Source: Mycobacterium botniense
GTDB taxonomy: Bacteria > Actinomycetota > Actinomycetes > Mycobacteriales > Mycobacteriaceae
Assembly: GCF_010723305.1 (NCBI RefSeq)
Contig: NZ_BLKW01000002.1
Span: 682,001 to 746,000, forward strand
Length of the DNA stretch: 64,000 nt
Direction of reading: 5' to 3'
Shown: piece by piece, positions 7,836-17,138 of the stretch
How the letters are laid out: every line of letters starts with the position of its first letter
Numbering within the stretch: the first letter of the stretch is position 1
Position numbers and translations under genes: made by a program
The notes under the pieces: model-generated
Database searches by the model: none
What the model was told of the DNA's origin: nothing
Seen by the model: the letters and a program-made list of their open reading frames with translations, nothing else

Positions 7836-10022
7836 ATGACAGTGCGGCAGGACGCCACCCTAAGCTCCCGCCACCGGACCGAGCACGGTCGGCGTCCGCC
7901 GCAGCCCGGCTTTCGCCCCGATATCGAGGGCCTGCGGGCGGTGGCCATCCTGGCGGTCGTGCTGTTTCACGCCAAGGTGCCCGGCGCCGGGGGCGGGTAC
8001 ATCGGCGTGGACGTGTTCTTCGTCATCTCCGGGTTTCTCATCACCGGCCTGCTCTGGCGCGAGGTGAACAGCTCCGGCACCGTGCGGTTGCCCCGTTTCT
8101 ACGCAGCGCGGGCCCGTCGCCTGCTGCCGGCGTCGGCGACCGTCGGGGTCGTGACCGGCATCGGCGCTGCCGTCCTGTTACCGCCGTTGCAGGCCCGCAG
8201 CGCGCTCCGGGACGGTATCGCCAGCGCGCTGTATGTCGGCAATTACCGCTTCGCCCTGCAAGGTACCGATTATTTGGCCGCGGACACCCCGCCGTCGCTG
8301 TTTCAGCACTACTGGTCGCTGGGTGTGGAGGAGCAGTTCTATCTGCTGTGGCCGGCGCTGATCATTGCGACCACCTGGCTGGTACGGCATGCGGGGCGGC
8401 GCACCGGCATCGATGCCGCTCACTCGCAGACCCCCTACCTGGTGATGCTGGGGCTGGTCGCCGCGGGGTCGTTCGGGCTGGCGCTGGTGTGCACGGACAC
8501 GTCACCGCCCTGGGCGTTCTTCTCGCTGCCCACCCGGGCCTGGGAGCTAGCGGCCGGCGGCCTGGTGGCGCTGACCGCACCGGAATGGCACCGGTTGCCG
8601 GCCCTGGCCGCCGCAATCGCGGGCTGGGGCGGGTTGACCCTGATCGTCCTGACCTGCGCCGAGCTGAACTCGGCGACACCCTACCCGGGGACCGCGGCGC
8701 TGCTTCCGGTGCTGGGGACGGTGCTGGTGATCGGGGCCGGATGCGCAGGCGCCGGCGCCGGTCGTGTCCTGGCGCTGCCGGGCCTGCGGGCGATCGGGCG
8801 GGTCTCGTATGCCTGGTACCTCTGGCATTGGCCGGTGTTGCTGCTGCTGCCGGCGCTCGTGGGTCAGCCCGACAACCCGATGAGCAGGCTGGCAGCGGTC
8901 CTGGTCTCCTGCGGCCTGGCGGTGCTCACCCTGCATCTCGTCGAGAACCCGGTCCGGTTCGCTGCGGCGTTGCGCCGATCGGCCGCCGCCAGCCTGGCGC
9001 TGGGCGCCGCTGTCACCACGCTGGCGGTGGCGGTCGACCTGGTGCTGCTGGCGCTGGTGCCCGCCCCGGTCGGGCACGGGTTGGCGATTGCGGCACCGAA
9101 GATTCTCGCTACACCCCCCTCGGCGGCCCCGAGTGCCGACCCATTAGACGCCGCATTAGACGCCGCCGTTCGCCAAACCTTCGCCCAGGCGCAGTCCGCC
9201 GTCGCGGCATCCGCCGACCGTGCGGCCGTGCCGTCGAACCTGACCCCGCCGCTTGCCGATGCGCCGGCCGATAAGCCGGCGGTCTTCGTCAACGGGTGTG
9301 TGCGCTCGTGGCGCGAGGTGGGCCAAAGCGAATGCGCGACGGGCGACACCACCTCACCCACGACCGTGGCCCTGGTCGGCGACTCGCACGCGGCAATGTG
9401 GAACCCGGCCCTGCAGCGGCTCGCCGAGCAGCGGCACTGGCGACTGGAAACGCTGGGCAAAGTCACCTGCCCGCTGATGGACCTGCCGATCACCAGCCCG
9501 TATCTGGGCCGGCCCTACACCGAGTGTGAGCAGTGGCGGGCCGAGATCATGGCCCGGTTGCGGGCCGAGCATCCGCGGCTGGTGGTGCTGAGCATGTCAC
9601 GCCGCTACGGCGCCGACTTCGGTTTCACGTCGTATGACCCGGCCTGGATCGCCAGCCTGACCCGCCTGGTGGCGCAGCTGCGCAGCACCGGGGCACAGGT
9701 GCTGGTGCTGGGGCCGATCCCCGATCCGCACTCCACGGTGCCCGCCTGCCTCTCAGCCCATCTCGACGATGCCACGGCCTGTTCGCCGGCCCGGACGGTC
9801 GCGGTGAACCAAGCCGGCATCGCCGCCGAGGAGGCGGCGACCAACCGGGGCGGCGGCCACTATGCCGACCTGACCGAACTGTTCTGCACCGCCGAGCGCT
9901 GCCCGGCCATCGTCGGCAACACCCTGGTGTACCGCGACGATAACCACGTGACGATCGAATACGCCCAAGTGCTGGCACCGGTGATCGGTGCGCTGGCCGA
10001 CCGCGCGTCGTCCGGGAACTAG
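7836..10022 (+). CDS. OafA/YrhL-type membrane acyltransferase with C-terminal SGNH domain
   Basis: A 728-residue protein in two parts. Residues about 26-390 form the acyltransferase-3 membrane domain: FRPDIEGLRAVAILAVVLFH, GGYIGVDVFFVISGFLIT, RFYAARARRLLPAS and HYWSLGVEEQFYLLWP, with about ten membrane helices. Residues about 500-725 form an extracytoplasmic SGNH hydrolase-like domain with GDSH (Asp516-His518) and DDNH (Asp701-His704). Such enzymes move acyl groups (acetyl, succinyl) across the membrane onto surface glycans or lipids. The start at ATG 7836 leaves 68 bp after the esterase gene. The protein is much longer than M. tuberculosis Rv0517, which occupies the comparable locus. Confidence 0.9.
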   Translation: MTVRQDATLSSRHRTEHGRRPPQPGFRPDIEGLRAVAILAVVLFHAKVPGAGGGYIGVDVFFVISGFLITGLLWREVNSSGTVRLPRFYAARARRLLPASATVGVVTGIGAAVLLPPLQARSALRDGIASALYVGNYRFALQGTDYLAADTPPSLFQHYWSLGVEEQFYLLWPALIIATTWLVRHAGRRTGIDAAHSQTPYLVMLGLVAAGSFGLALVCTDTSPPWAFFSLPTRAWELAAGGLVALTAPEWHRLPALAAAIAGWGGLTLIVLTCAELNSATPYPGTAALLPVLGTVLVIGAGCAGAGAGRVLALPGLRAIGRVSYAWYLWHWPVLLLLPALVGQPDNPMSRLAAVLVSCGLAVLTLHLVENPVRFAAALRRSAAASLALGAAVTTLAVAVDLVLLALVPAPVGHGLAIAAPKILATPPSAAPSADPLDAALDAAVRQTFAQAQSAVAASADRAAVPSNLTPPLADAPADKPAVFVNGCVRSWREVGQSECATGDTTSPTTVALVGDSHAAMWNPALQRLAEQRHWRLETLGKVTCPLMDLPITSPYLGRPYTECEQWRAEIMARLRAEHPRLVVLSMSRRYGADFGFTSYDPAWIASLTRLVAQLRSTGAQVLVLGPIPDPHSTVPACLSAHLDDATACSPARTVAVNQAGIAAEEAATNRGGGHYADLTELFCTAERCPAIVGNTLVYRDDNHVTIEYAQVLAPVIGALADRASSGN

Positions 10023-10105
10023 GACGCGGCGGCTCTATGCTGGTGCCGTGAACTGGCGGCGGAGCCGAAACGTCTGACCAGTGAGAGTTTCAATGGAGGT
10101 CTGTG

Positions 10106-10222
10106 ATGAGTCCGATGCTGCTGGTCTGCCTCTCGGTGGGCACGCCGCTGGCCGGACTGGGTCTGCTCAAACTCCAAACACGGCTCGAGCGCTGGGATTA
10201 CGAACGGCACGCCGAGGACTGA
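10106..10222 (+). CDS. 38-residue single-pass membrane peptide, conserved in actinobacteria
   Basis: A very short gene that opens with a clear ribosome site (GGAGG, 95-99) 6 bp before the ATG. It encodes MSPMLLVCLSVGTPLAGLGL, a hydrophobic helix, followed by a charged tail ending LERWDYERHAED. The helix plus the tail with DYERHAED recur, as I recall, in small uncharacterised proteins of many actinobacteria, supporting a real gene. It begins 83 bp after the acyltransferase stop and ends 7 bp before the convergent membrane gene. The function is unknown. Confidence 0.7.
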   Translation: MSPMLLVCLSVGTPLAGLGLLKLQTRLERWDYERHAED

Positions 10223-10229
10223 CGGCGTG

Positions 10230-10481
10230 TTATCGCCTCCGTTGCGAACGCCGCAGCCTGGCGGTCCCGACGACCCCCAGCACACCGGCGGCCGCGGCTA
10301 ACAGCAGTGCCAGCACCAGCAGGGGGGGATCAAAGGTCACCGACATCGTCACCGGCTGACCGTCGGCAATGGGTGCGACCGCCACGGTGGATCGGGCCCG
10401 CGACCAGCTCACCGCACAGCCCGCCACCGCGGCGGCGGCCAGGATCAGTTCGAGGACGGCCCGGTGGCGGGCGGTCACCAC
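10230..10481 (-). CDS. Small two-helix membrane protein (Rv0514-like)
   Basis: An 83-residue protein with two hydrophobic helices (about residues 8-27 and 52-73) flanking a polar extracytoplasmic loop, and a basic C-terminal end RLRRSQRRR. Its start overlaps the end of the upstream gene by 7 bp, and it is the last member of the haem-region transcription unit on the minus strand. It corresponds in position to M. tuberculosis Rv0514. No function is predictable. Confidence 0.75.
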   Translation of the reverse strand: MVTARHRAVLELILAAAAVAGCAVSWSRARSTVAVAPIADGQPVTMSVTFDPPLLVLALLLAAAAGVLGVVGTARLRRSQRRR

Positions 10482-11014
10482 CGCGACCCGGCTTCGTCGC
10501 TGTCGTCGATATCCGCGCCGGGCGGCCCCACCCGCTCTTCGACCAGTGGGGTCAGTGCGGCCCGCAGGTGACGGTGGCGGCGAGCCCAGGCCTGCGCGGT
10601 ACGGCCGCCGGTGAGCTTGAGGCCGATGCCGACCCGGCCCCGCGGCACCCCGACCAGCTCCCCCAGCGCGCGCGCCGACTGCCAGCGTTGCACTTCCTTT
10701 TCCGACTCGGCGTGCTCGGGATCGGGATAGACCTTCACGATTTCGGCCACCCGGATCGTCTCGGTGCCCTGACGCAGCGTGTCTCGGGTCAGCTCGACCG
10801 AGGTGTGGATTCGCGCTGCCTTGACCTGTAACGCCACGAAACCCGTCACCAGCACCAAGAACACCGCGGGGACCAGTGGCTCCCAGCCGTTGCCGCCGGA
10901 TTTTTCGATCAGCAGCATGGCCACCGCCGAGGCCGGGCCCGCCAGCACCCAGTACCAGCTGGCGCCGGGCTCATAAAACAGCCGCGCGGGTTCAGTTTCG
11001 GTCGCCGGGCTCAT
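10475..11014 (-). CDS. DUF3093-type membrane protein (Rv0513-like)
   Basis: A 179-residue protein with two adjacent hydrophobic helices in residues about 20-65 (SWYWVLAGPASAVAMLLIE and the stretch after PLVPAVF), then a cytoplasmic domain containing GWQ/RWQSARALGELVGVPRGRVGIGL-like features. The start at 11014 has an AGGTGAGG ribosome site and gives an N-terminus MSPATETEPARLFYEP. It overlaps the next gene by 7 bp and lies 91 bp behind the proline-rich membrane protein. The position matches Rv0513. The role is unknown. Confidence 0.8.
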   Translation of the reverse strand: MSPATETEPARLFYEPGASWYWVLAGPASAVAMLLIEKSGGNGWEPLVPAVFLVLVTGFVALQVKAARIHTSVELTRDTLRQGTETIRVAEIVKVYPDPEHAESEKEVQRWQSARALGELVGVPRGRVGIGLKLTGGRTAQAWARRHRHLRAALTPLVEERVGPPGADIDDSDEAGSRW

Positions 11015-11105
11015 TGTCGCCTCACCTTTCCGATTGTCTCCCGCCGCCGGCCACGCCAAACGCCGCGGCCCCGCGACGGCCCCCACCCGCGGCCACGGGG
11101 AGCCA

Positions 11106-11609
11106 TCACCGGGTGAAGTATCCGTGGGCGTCCTTGCGATGCAACAACACCACTCCCCCGGCGATCAGCACCGAACCGACGATCCCGGTGACGGCGCAGA
11201 CCACTGCCGGCAGCGGCTGCCACTGCCCGGTGAATACCCGGATCGTGACAGAGACGATGGTGGCCAGACCACCGCCGGTCAGCGTGGTGCGGGCCCACCG
11301 GTAGCCGGCCCGCATCAACAGCAAGAAGGTCACCACGATCGCGCACAGCACCACCGCGAACAGCCCGGACACCGCGTACATCAACGCGGCTCCGCGATGC
11401 GATGCGACCAGGTCCACGACGTACCCGATCAGCAGCAGCGGCACCGCCGCTGCCCAAAGCCAAAAGCCGGTGTCTACGTCCATCGGCCGGGTCGGCTGCG
11501 GCGGCGACGTCGGCAATTGGGGCGGTCGCGGCGGCGGTGCAGGGGGCTGCGGCCAGCTCGGCGGCCCGGGCGGTGCCGGCGGCTGGGGCCAGCTCGGCGG
11601 TCCGCTCAT
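11106..11609 (-). CDS. Membrane protein with proline-rich N-terminus
   Basis: A 167-residue protein. Residues 1-43 are a Pro/Gln/Trp-rich tail containing two near copies of SWPQPPAPP; residues about 47-158 form four hydrophobic helices (one is LWAAAVPLLLIGYVVDLV). The ATG overlaps the hemB stop by 4 bp (ATGA), so it is translated with hemB. I do not recall this gene at the same place in M. tuberculosis. Such proline-rich tails are common in mycobacterial membrane proteins and give no functional clue. Confidence 0.75.
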   Translation of the reverse strand: MSGPPSWPQPPAPPGPPSWPQPPAPPPRPPQLPTSPPQPTRPMDVDTGFWLWAAAVPLLLIGYVVDLVASHRGAALMYAVSGLFAVVLCAIVVTFLLLMRAGYRWARTTLTGGGLATIVSVTIRVFTGQWQPLPAVVCAVTGIVGSVLIAGGVVLLHRKDAHGYFTR

Positions 11610-12595
11610 GACAACCAGCCCGCCGCCGAAGCGGCCCAGTACGTGAGGACGATGTCGGCTCCGGCGCGCCGAATGCTGGTCAACGACTCCACAGCGGCGG
11701 CGCGCTCATCGATCCAGCCGTTGGCTGCCGCGGCGGAAATCATCGCGTACTCCCCCGACACCTGGTAGGCCGCCACCGGCACCGGCGAGATCTCCGCCGC
11801 CGCGGCCACCACGTCTAGATATCCCAGCGCCGGTTTGACCATCACGATGTCGGCGCCTTCGGCGAGATCCAGCTCGATCTCGCGCAGAGCTTCGCGGGCG
11901 TTGCCCGGGTCTTGCTGATAGGTGCGCCGGTCACCGGAGAGGCTGCAGGCCACCGCATCCCGGAACGGGCCGTAGAACGCCGAGGCGAACTTCGCGGCAT
12001 AGGCCAGGATTACCACATCGGTGTACCCGGCGGCGTCCAGGCCGCAGCGGATAGCACCCACCTGCCCATCCATCATCCCGCTCGGCGAAACCACATGCGC
12101 GCCCGATTCAGCTTGCGCCACAGCCAATTCGACATACCTAGCCAGGGTAGCGTCGTTGTCGACGCGGCCCTGCTCGTCGAGCACCCCGCAATGCCCGTGG
12201 TCGGTGAACTCGTCCAAACAGGTGTCGGCCATCAGCACGGTGGCATCACCCAGGTCCTTGGCCAGGTCCCGCAGCGCGACGTTGAGGATGCCGTCGGGAT
12301 CGGTTCCGGCCGAGCCGACGGCGTCCTTGTCCTGTGCGCGGGGCACCCCGAACAGCATCAGCCCACCCACTCCGGCGGCGACGGCGTCGGCAGCCGCGGC
12401 GCGCAGCGAATCGCGGGTGTGCTGCACCACGCCGGGCATCGATGCGATCGGGTGCGGCTGGTCGATACCGTCCGCGACGAACATCGGGAGCACCAAATGC
12501 CTTGGCTCCAGCGAGGTTTGCGCCACCAGTCGGCGCATCGCCGGAGTCGAACGAAGCCGACGTGGACGCTGGGAGGGATACCCGCTGACTGTCAT
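11606..12595 (-). CDS. hemB: Delta-aminolevulinic acid dehydratase (porphobilinogen synthase)
   Basis: A 329-residue enzyme that condenses two 5-aminolevulinate molecules to porphobilinogen. The two active-site lysines are in AYAAKFASAFYGP (Lys202) and MVKPALGYLDV (Lys254, Schiff base). The metal-site region reads MADTCLDEFTDHGHCG: Cys126 and Cys136 remain but the middle zinc ligand is Asp128, the pattern of magnesium-type rather than zinc-type enzymes. The start at ATG 12595 (MTVSGYPSQRPRRLRS) gives the same length as I recall for M. tuberculosis HemB. It follows hemD by 47 bp. Confidence 0.96.
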   Translation of the reverse strand: MTVSGYPSQRPRRLRSTPAMRRLVAQTSLEPRHLVLPMFVADGIDQPHPIASMPGVVQHTRDSLRAAAADAVAAGVGGLMLFGVPRAQDKDAVGSAGTDPDGILNVALRDLAKDLGDATVLMADTCLDEFTDHGHCGVLDEQGRVDNDATLARYVELAVAQAESGAHVVSPSGMMDGQVGAIRCGLDAAGYTDVVILAYAAKFASAFYGPFRDAVACSLSGDRRTYQQDPGNAREALREIELDLAEGADIVMVKPALGYLDVVAAAAEISPVPVAAYQVSGEYAMISAAAANGWIDERAAAVESLTSIRRAGADIVLTYWAASAAGWLS

Positions 12596-12642
12596 CGAGT
12601 GACGACCCGCTGCACCCGGTTCCGCCGTGCTTATCTCCGCCA

Positions 12643-14316
12643 CTAGCGCCTGCGGCTCTTTTTGCGCGGCGGGGGAAGCGCGCCTTCGGCGCGCAGCCGG
12701 GCAGCGTGCTCTGCCAGCGCGTCGATCAGCGGCCCCACCGCGGCCACCTCGGGCTGCACGTCCACCCGCAGGCCGAATTCGGCGGCGGTCTCGGCCGTCT
12801 TGGGGCCGATGCACGCGACGATGGTGCGCGCGTGCGGCTTACCGGCGATGCCGACCAGGTTGCGCACGGTGGAGCTGGACGTGAAGCACACCGCATCGAA
12901 TCCGCCGGTCTTGATCATTTCCCGGGTCTCCGCCGGCGGCGGGGCGGCTCGCACCGTCCGGTAGGCGGTGACGTCTTCGATCTCCCAGCCGCGTTCGCGC
13001 AGACCTTCGGCCAGGGTTTCGGTCGCGATGTCGGCGCGCGGCAGCAGCACCCGGTTCACCGGGTCGAAAACACTGTCGTAGGGCGGGAATTCGTCCAGTA
13101 ACCCCAGCGAGGACTGCTCCCCGGACGGCACCAGCTCGGGGCTGACCCCGAACGCACGCACCCGGTCGGCGGTCGCCTCACCCACGCAGGCGATCTTCAC
13201 ACCGGAGAACGCGCGCGCGTCGAGCCCGAACTCGCTGAACTTCTCCCACACCGCACGCACCGCGTTGGTGGAGGTGAACACCACCCACTGGAAGCGCCCA
13301 TCCACCAGACCCTTGACCGCACGCTCCATCTGCGCGGGACTGCGCGGCGGCTCGACCGCGATGGTGGGCACTTCGACCGGGATCGCGCCATAGGACACCA
13401 ACCGCTCGCTCATCTCCCCGGCCTGCTCTTTAGTGCGCGGCACCAGCACCGTCCAGCCATACAGGGGCCGGCTTTCCCACCAGTTCAACTTGGCCCGGCT
13501 GGCCACGGTCTTCCCGATGGTCACCACCAGCGGTCCGGTCAGTGGCCCCGCGGGATCGGTGCCGCCGACGGCGGCCGAATCGGTTAATCCGTGCAGGGTG
13601 GTCTCTACCGAACGCTGCTGGCAGGTGGTGCCGTGTGCGGTCACCACACAGGGTGTGGTTTCGGCCAGCCCGTAGTCGATCAGGGTGCGCGCCGCCTCGG
13701 GCAGATGCGACGCGGTGGCCTGCAGAATCAGCGGGCCCGGGGCGGCGGCCAGTGCTGCCCAGTCCACGTCGCCGCGCACGTCGGCAACCGTATGCGATGA
13801 GCCCAGCGGAAGGCCCGCGTAGGTCGGGACCGCGCTGGAGGGGGCCAGCCCGGGCACGATCTCAAACGGCAGATGGCTGCGCGCGACGGCGTTCAGCTCG
13901 GTGATGACCGCGTCGACCGACAGCGGGTCGCCGGCCACCAAGCGCACCACGTCGACGCCCGAACGGGCTTCCGCGGCGAGTATCTTGGCCACCTCACCCG
14001 GCTCCCCCAGGGCGGGGCGGATATCGGGCCCGCCCGGCGGCATTACTGCCGGGGTTTCCGCGGTGTCATGGTCGCCGGCAGCGCTGTCGGCGCTGTGGTG
14101 GCCGGCCGGCGCCGGGCCGGAGACCGGGGCCAGTTCGGTGCCGATCAGCGCCAGCACGGTGTCAGGCACATCGGGGTCAGTGAACACCAGCTCGGCCTGC
14201 GCGAGCACCGCGGCCGCCCGCGTGGTCAGCAGACCCGGATCGCCCGGACCGGAACCCACGAATGTGATACGACCCGGCTTCGGCTTACGCCCTCGCGTGT
14301 TCACTTGGCGAGTCAT
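12643..14316 (-). CDS. hemD: Uroporphyrinogen-III synthase fused to a uroporphyrinogen-III methyltransferase-like domain
   Basis: A 557-residue fusion protein. Residues about 1-290 resemble CobA/SUMT methyltransferases: ITFVGSGPGDPGLLTTRAA, RLVAGDPLSVDAV, and GLAPSSAVPTYAGLPLG. Residues about 305-540 are the uroporphyrinogen-III synthase: LYGWTVLVPRTKEQAGEMSE, FTSTNAVRAVWEKF and FTSSSTVRNLVGIAG. The C-terminus ends in a basic tail (PPPRKKSRRR). It closes hydroxymethylbilane to uroporphyrinogen III and may feed sirohaem/cobalamin. The start at 14316 (MTRQVNTRGRKPKPGR) is 4 bp after hemC. A low-complexity linker at about residues 70-100 differs from that of M. tuberculosis. Confidence 0.94.
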   Translation of the reverse strand: MTRQVNTRGRKPKPGRITFVGSGPGDPGLLTTRAAAVLAQAELVFTDPDVPDTVLALIGTELAPVSGPAPAGHHSADSAAGDHDTAETPAVMPPGGPDIRPALGEPGEVAKILAAEARSGVDVVRLVAGDPLSVDAVITELNAVARSHLPFEIVPGLAPSSAVPTYAGLPLGSSHTVADVRGDVDWAALAAAPGPLILQATASHLPEAARTLIDYGLAETTPCVVTAHGTTCQQRSVETTLHGLTDSAAVGGTDPAGPLTGPLVVTIGKTVASRAKLNWWESRPLYGWTVLVPRTKEQAGEMSERLVSYGAIPVEVPTIAVEPPRSPAQMERAVKGLVDGRFQWVVFTSTNAVRAVWEKFSEFGLDARAFSGVKIACVGEATADRVRAFGVSPELVPSGEQSSLGLLDEFPPYDSVFDPVNRVLLPRADIATETLAEGLRERGWEIEDVTAYRTVRAAPPPAETREMIKTGGFDAVCFTSSSTVRNLVGIAGKPHARTIVACIGPKTAETAAEFGLRVDVQPEVAAVGPLIDALAEHAARLRAEGALPPPRKKSRRR

Positions 14317-14320
14317 CTGT

Positions 14321-15277
14321 TTACTCCCAGTCACCTTCCCGCGCGGGGTGTTGCCGCGCGCTCGACATGAGCTCCCGTGCACCCAGTGCGAACAGCTCCG
14401 CAGCGACCGAGAGCCCCAGCTCTCGCGCCCGGCCGGGAGTGCCGGTGCCGGATGCGCGGATCACGTCAGATCCGTCCAGCGCCGCGACGCAGCCGCGTAG
14501 CGACAGCTCCTCGAAGACGCGGCCGTCTTCGTCGATGGACTCGACCACTTCGGCGATCGCGCCCACCGGTGCGGAGCAACCGGCCTCCAGTTCGGCGAGC
14601 AGGGCCCGCTCCGCGGTGACCGCCGCGCGGCTGTCCGGGTCGTCGAGTTCCGCCAACACCGCCGCCAGGTCGGTATCACCGGCACGGCATTCGACCGCGA
14701 GCGCACCTTGGGCCGGGGCGGGCAGCATCTGCACCGGATCCAGCGTCTCGGTGACATCATTGAGACGGCCCAGTCGGGCCAAACCCGCCCGGGCCACCAC
14801 GATTGCGTCGAGATCACCGCTGCGTACCTTGTTCAACCTGGTATCTAGGTTGCCTCGTAGGGGGCGGATTTCCAAACCGAGACCCAATGCTCTAAGCTGT
14901 GCCACCCGCCGCGGCGACGAAGTCCCCACCACCGCGCCGGGGGGCAACTGCGCCAGCGCCAAACCGTCCCGCGCCACCACCGCGTCGCGGGGGTCGTCTC
15001 GCGGTGGTATCGCCGCGATGGTGAAGCGGGGATCCTCGGCGGTGGGCAGATCTTTGTGGGAGTGCACTGCCGCGTCGACCCGGCCCTCGTCGATGGCCGC
15101 CCGCAGCGCGGTGGTGAAAACACCCACGCCAAGCATGGCCACTGGTGCCGATGACCGGTCGCCCGCGGTGGTGATGGTGACCAGTTGCGCGGGGTGGCCC
15201 TTGGCGATCAGGGCGTCTCTGACAGCGGCGGCTTGGGTGGTGGCCAGCAGACTGCCCCGGGTCCCGATGCGGATCAC
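14321..15277 (-). CDS. hemC: Porphobilinogen deaminase (hydroxymethylbilane synthase)
   Basis: A 318-residue enzyme that polymerises four porphobilinogens onto a dipyrromethane cofactor. The cofactor-anchoring cysteine is in [15 protein letters not shown]; other motifs are [35 protein letters not shown] and [14 protein letters not shown]. The GTG at 15277 places [10 protein letters not shown] at the N-terminus as in the family; the open frame upstream is antisense-free filler. It lies 13 bp after hemA and 4 bp before hemD, inside the hem operon. Confidence 0.95.
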   Translation of the reverse strand: MIRIGTRGSLLATTQAAAVRDALIAKGHPAQLVTITTAGDRSSAPVAMLGVGVFTTALRAAIDEGRVDAAVHSHKDLPTAEDPRFTIAAIPPRDDPRDAVVARDGLALAQLPPGAVVGTSSPRRVAQLRALGLGLEIRPLRGNLDTRLNKVRSGDLDAIVVARAGLARLGRLNDVTETLDPVQMLPAPAQGALAVECRAGDTDLAAVLAELDDPDSRAAVTAERALLAELEAGCSAPVGAIAEVVESIDEDGRVFEELSLRGCVAALDGSDVIRASGTGTPGRARELGLSVAAELFALGARELMSSARQHPAREGDWE

Positions 15278-15290
15278 GTCGGCCGAGCGG

Positions 15291-16679
15291 CTACTCAGCG
15301 GCGCTGTGTTTTCTGCTGCGCACACGGGTTGAAGCGTCGAATTCGGTTGCTGCAAGCGGCAATTCACCCGCGGTGGCGACGGCATCGACAGCGGTCTGGT
15401 CGAGTTCGAAAAGTTCACGCAGGGCTTCGGCGTAGCTGTCTCCGCCGGGTGAGCTGGCCAGCTGTTTGATCCGGACGGTGGGCGCGTGCAGCAGCTTGTC
15501 GACCACCCTGTGCACGGTGCGGGCCACCTCGTCGCGCTGGGCGTTGTCCAGCCCGGGCAGCCGGTTTTGCAGGCGCAGCAGCTCGGCTTCTACCACCTCG
15601 GCGGCGCGCTGACGTAGCGCGGTGACCGTGGGGGTCACCTCGGCCATCCGCTGCCCGGCCAGGTAGGTCGCGACCTCAGCGGCCACGATGTGGCGCGCGG
15701 CGTCGACATCGGTGGCCGCGGCGCGTGCGGACGGCTCGTGCTGGATGCGCTCCATGTCGATAACCCACACCCCGGGCAGGCCGGCCACCGCCGGATCGAC
15801 ATCACGTGGCATACCCAGGTCGCAGATCGCCAGCGGCTGGACTGCTTCGTCACGGCGCGCTGTCGCCAGCGCGTAGTGCACATCGGCCAGCGACACGACC
15901 GGGCGCACGGCGCCGGTACAGCTGACCACCACATCGGCGGCGGCGAGCGCGGCGGGCAGCCGGTCGAGGCTCAGCGCCTCGGCTCTGGTACCCGATTCGC
16001 GGATCTTGCGGGCCAGCCGCTGCGCCCGTGGCAGCGACCGGTTGACGACGTGGATGTGGCTGACACCGGCGCGGCTCAGGTGCGCCGCCGATAACGCGCC
16101 CATCGAGCCGGCACCGATCACCGTCGCCGTCTTGCCGTCCAGCCCGGCCATCCTGGCGGCGGCCATCCCCAGCGCGACCGAGACCACCGAGGCACCGGCA
16201 GCGTCGATCGCGGTTTCCGAGTGCACCCGTTTGCCCACGGCCAGGGCCCGTTGGGCCAGCTCGTGCAGCACCCGGCCCACGGTGCGGTGGGCCTCGGCGG
16301 TGGCGTAGGCTCGCCGCACCTGTCCCAGCACCTGCTGCTCGCCGATCACTGCGGAGTCCAAACCGCTGGCGACGGCGAACAGGTGCTCGACAGCAGCCTC
16401 CGCGTAGCGCACATAGGCGTGTTTGGTGAGGTCGGCCATGCTCATGCCGGAATGCTCGGAGAGCACCTGCCCGATCACCGAGAGGCCGCCATGGAATGCC
16501 TCCACGACGGCGTAGACCTCGACCCGGTTACACGTCGACAACATCATCGCCTCGGTGACCAGCGGGGACTGCAGCACCCGGTCGACGATCTTGATCTGAT
16601 CGGATTCGTCGGTACTCAGTTGTTCCAAAACCGACACCGGCGCACTACGGTGCGAAACCCCGAAGAGCAGGACACTCAC
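15291..16679 (-). CDS. hemA: Glutamyl-tRNA reductase
   Basis: A 462-residue enzyme that reduces glutamyl-tRNA(Glu) to glutamate-1-semialdehyde with NADPH, the committed haem step. It starts GTG ([14 protein letters not shown]), has the catalytic cysteine in [12 protein letters not shown] (Cys50), the central helix/ [17 protein letters not shown] motif, and the NADPH-binding [13 protein letters not shown]. The C-terminal dimerisation helices end in a charged tail. It leads hemC, hemD and hemB at short spacing; a 13-bp palindrome lies 47-59 bp upstream of its start. Confidence 0.96.
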   Translation of the reverse strand: MSVLLFGVSHRSAPVSVLEQLSTDESDQIKIVDRVLQSPLVTEAMMLSTCNRVEVYAVVEAFHGGLSVIGQVLSEHSGMSMADLTKHAYVRYAEAAVEHLFAVASGLDSAVIGEQQVLGQVRRAYATAEAHRTVGRVLHELAQRALAVGKRVHSETAIDAAGASVVSVALGMAAARMAGLDGKTATVIGAGSMGALSAAHLSRAGVSHIHVVNRSLPRAQRLARKIRESGTRAEALSLDRLPAALAAADVVVSCTGAVRPVVSLADVHYALATARRDEAVQPLAICDLGMPRDVDPAVAGLPGVWVIDMERIQHEPSARAAATDVDAARHIVAAEVATYLAGQRMAEVTPTVTALRQRAAEVVEAELLRLQNRLPGLDNAQRDEVARTVHRVVDKLLHAPTVRIKQLASSPGGDSYAEALRELFELDQTAVDAVATAGELPLAATEFDASTRVRSRKHSAAE

Positions 16680-16725
16680 GGCAGCATCACCTGGCCTGCT
16701 CCCTTGCTCGCACCGATGGACTGCT

Positions 16726-16738
16726 GTCTACGGTAGAC
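16726..16738. promoter_or_regulatory. Perfect 6-1-6 palindrome upstream of hemA (candidate operator)
   Basis: The sequence GTCTAC-G-GTAGAC lies in the 92-bp gap between the glutaredoxin-like gene and hemA, 47-59 bp before the hemA GTG. It is the only perfect inverted repeat in that gap. A regulator cannot be named from the sequence; haem-, redox- or other control of the hem operon is an inference. Confidence 0.35.
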
Positions 16739-16771
16739 GTTTTCAGACGGGCTACCAAAACGTGTGCGTGC

Positions 16772-17032
16772 TCATCGTGCCGCCAGGTCCGCGCGCAGCC
16801 GGGCCTCGTCGACTTCCCAGTAGCTGTGCTCACGACCGTCGAGCAGGACCACCGGCAGGCGGTCGCCGAATTCGGCCCGCAGCCGGGGATTACCTGCCGC
16901 CGCAGCGTCATCGACGTCGGTGATGGACAGGTCGAAACCCAGTTCGGTGGCCAGTTCGGCCAGCCGGGCTCCCACCCGGGTACAGATCAGACACCCGGCG
17001 CGGGTCAGTAGCTCCACATGTGGCCGGCTCAT
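16772..17032 (-). CDS. Glutaredoxin-like protein (Rv0508-like)
   Basis: An 86-residue thioredoxin-fold protein. The redox motif is GCLIC (CxxC) at about residues 13-17, followed by the cis-proline strand [19 protein letters not shown]. The start at ATG 17032 ([14 protein letters not shown]) is chosen because the frame further upstream is antisense to serB1's leader; GTG codons slightly upstream are possible. It stands first in the hem gene series, 92 bp before hemA, as Rv0508 does in M. tuberculosis. The partner is unknown. Confidence 0.85.
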   Translation of the reverse strand: MSRPHVELLTRAGCLICTRVGARLAELATELGFDLSITDVDDAAAAGNPRLRAEFGDRLPVVLLDGREHSYWEVDEARLRADLAAR

Positions 17033-17138
17033 GGTGACCAGTGTGGCACTGGTGACGCGCAGCCGGTTTCCACCTGGCCAGATAGGGTTGAACTGGCCGC
17101 GAAACGAGCACCGGCGACACGGCGGAAGGAGGTCCGTG

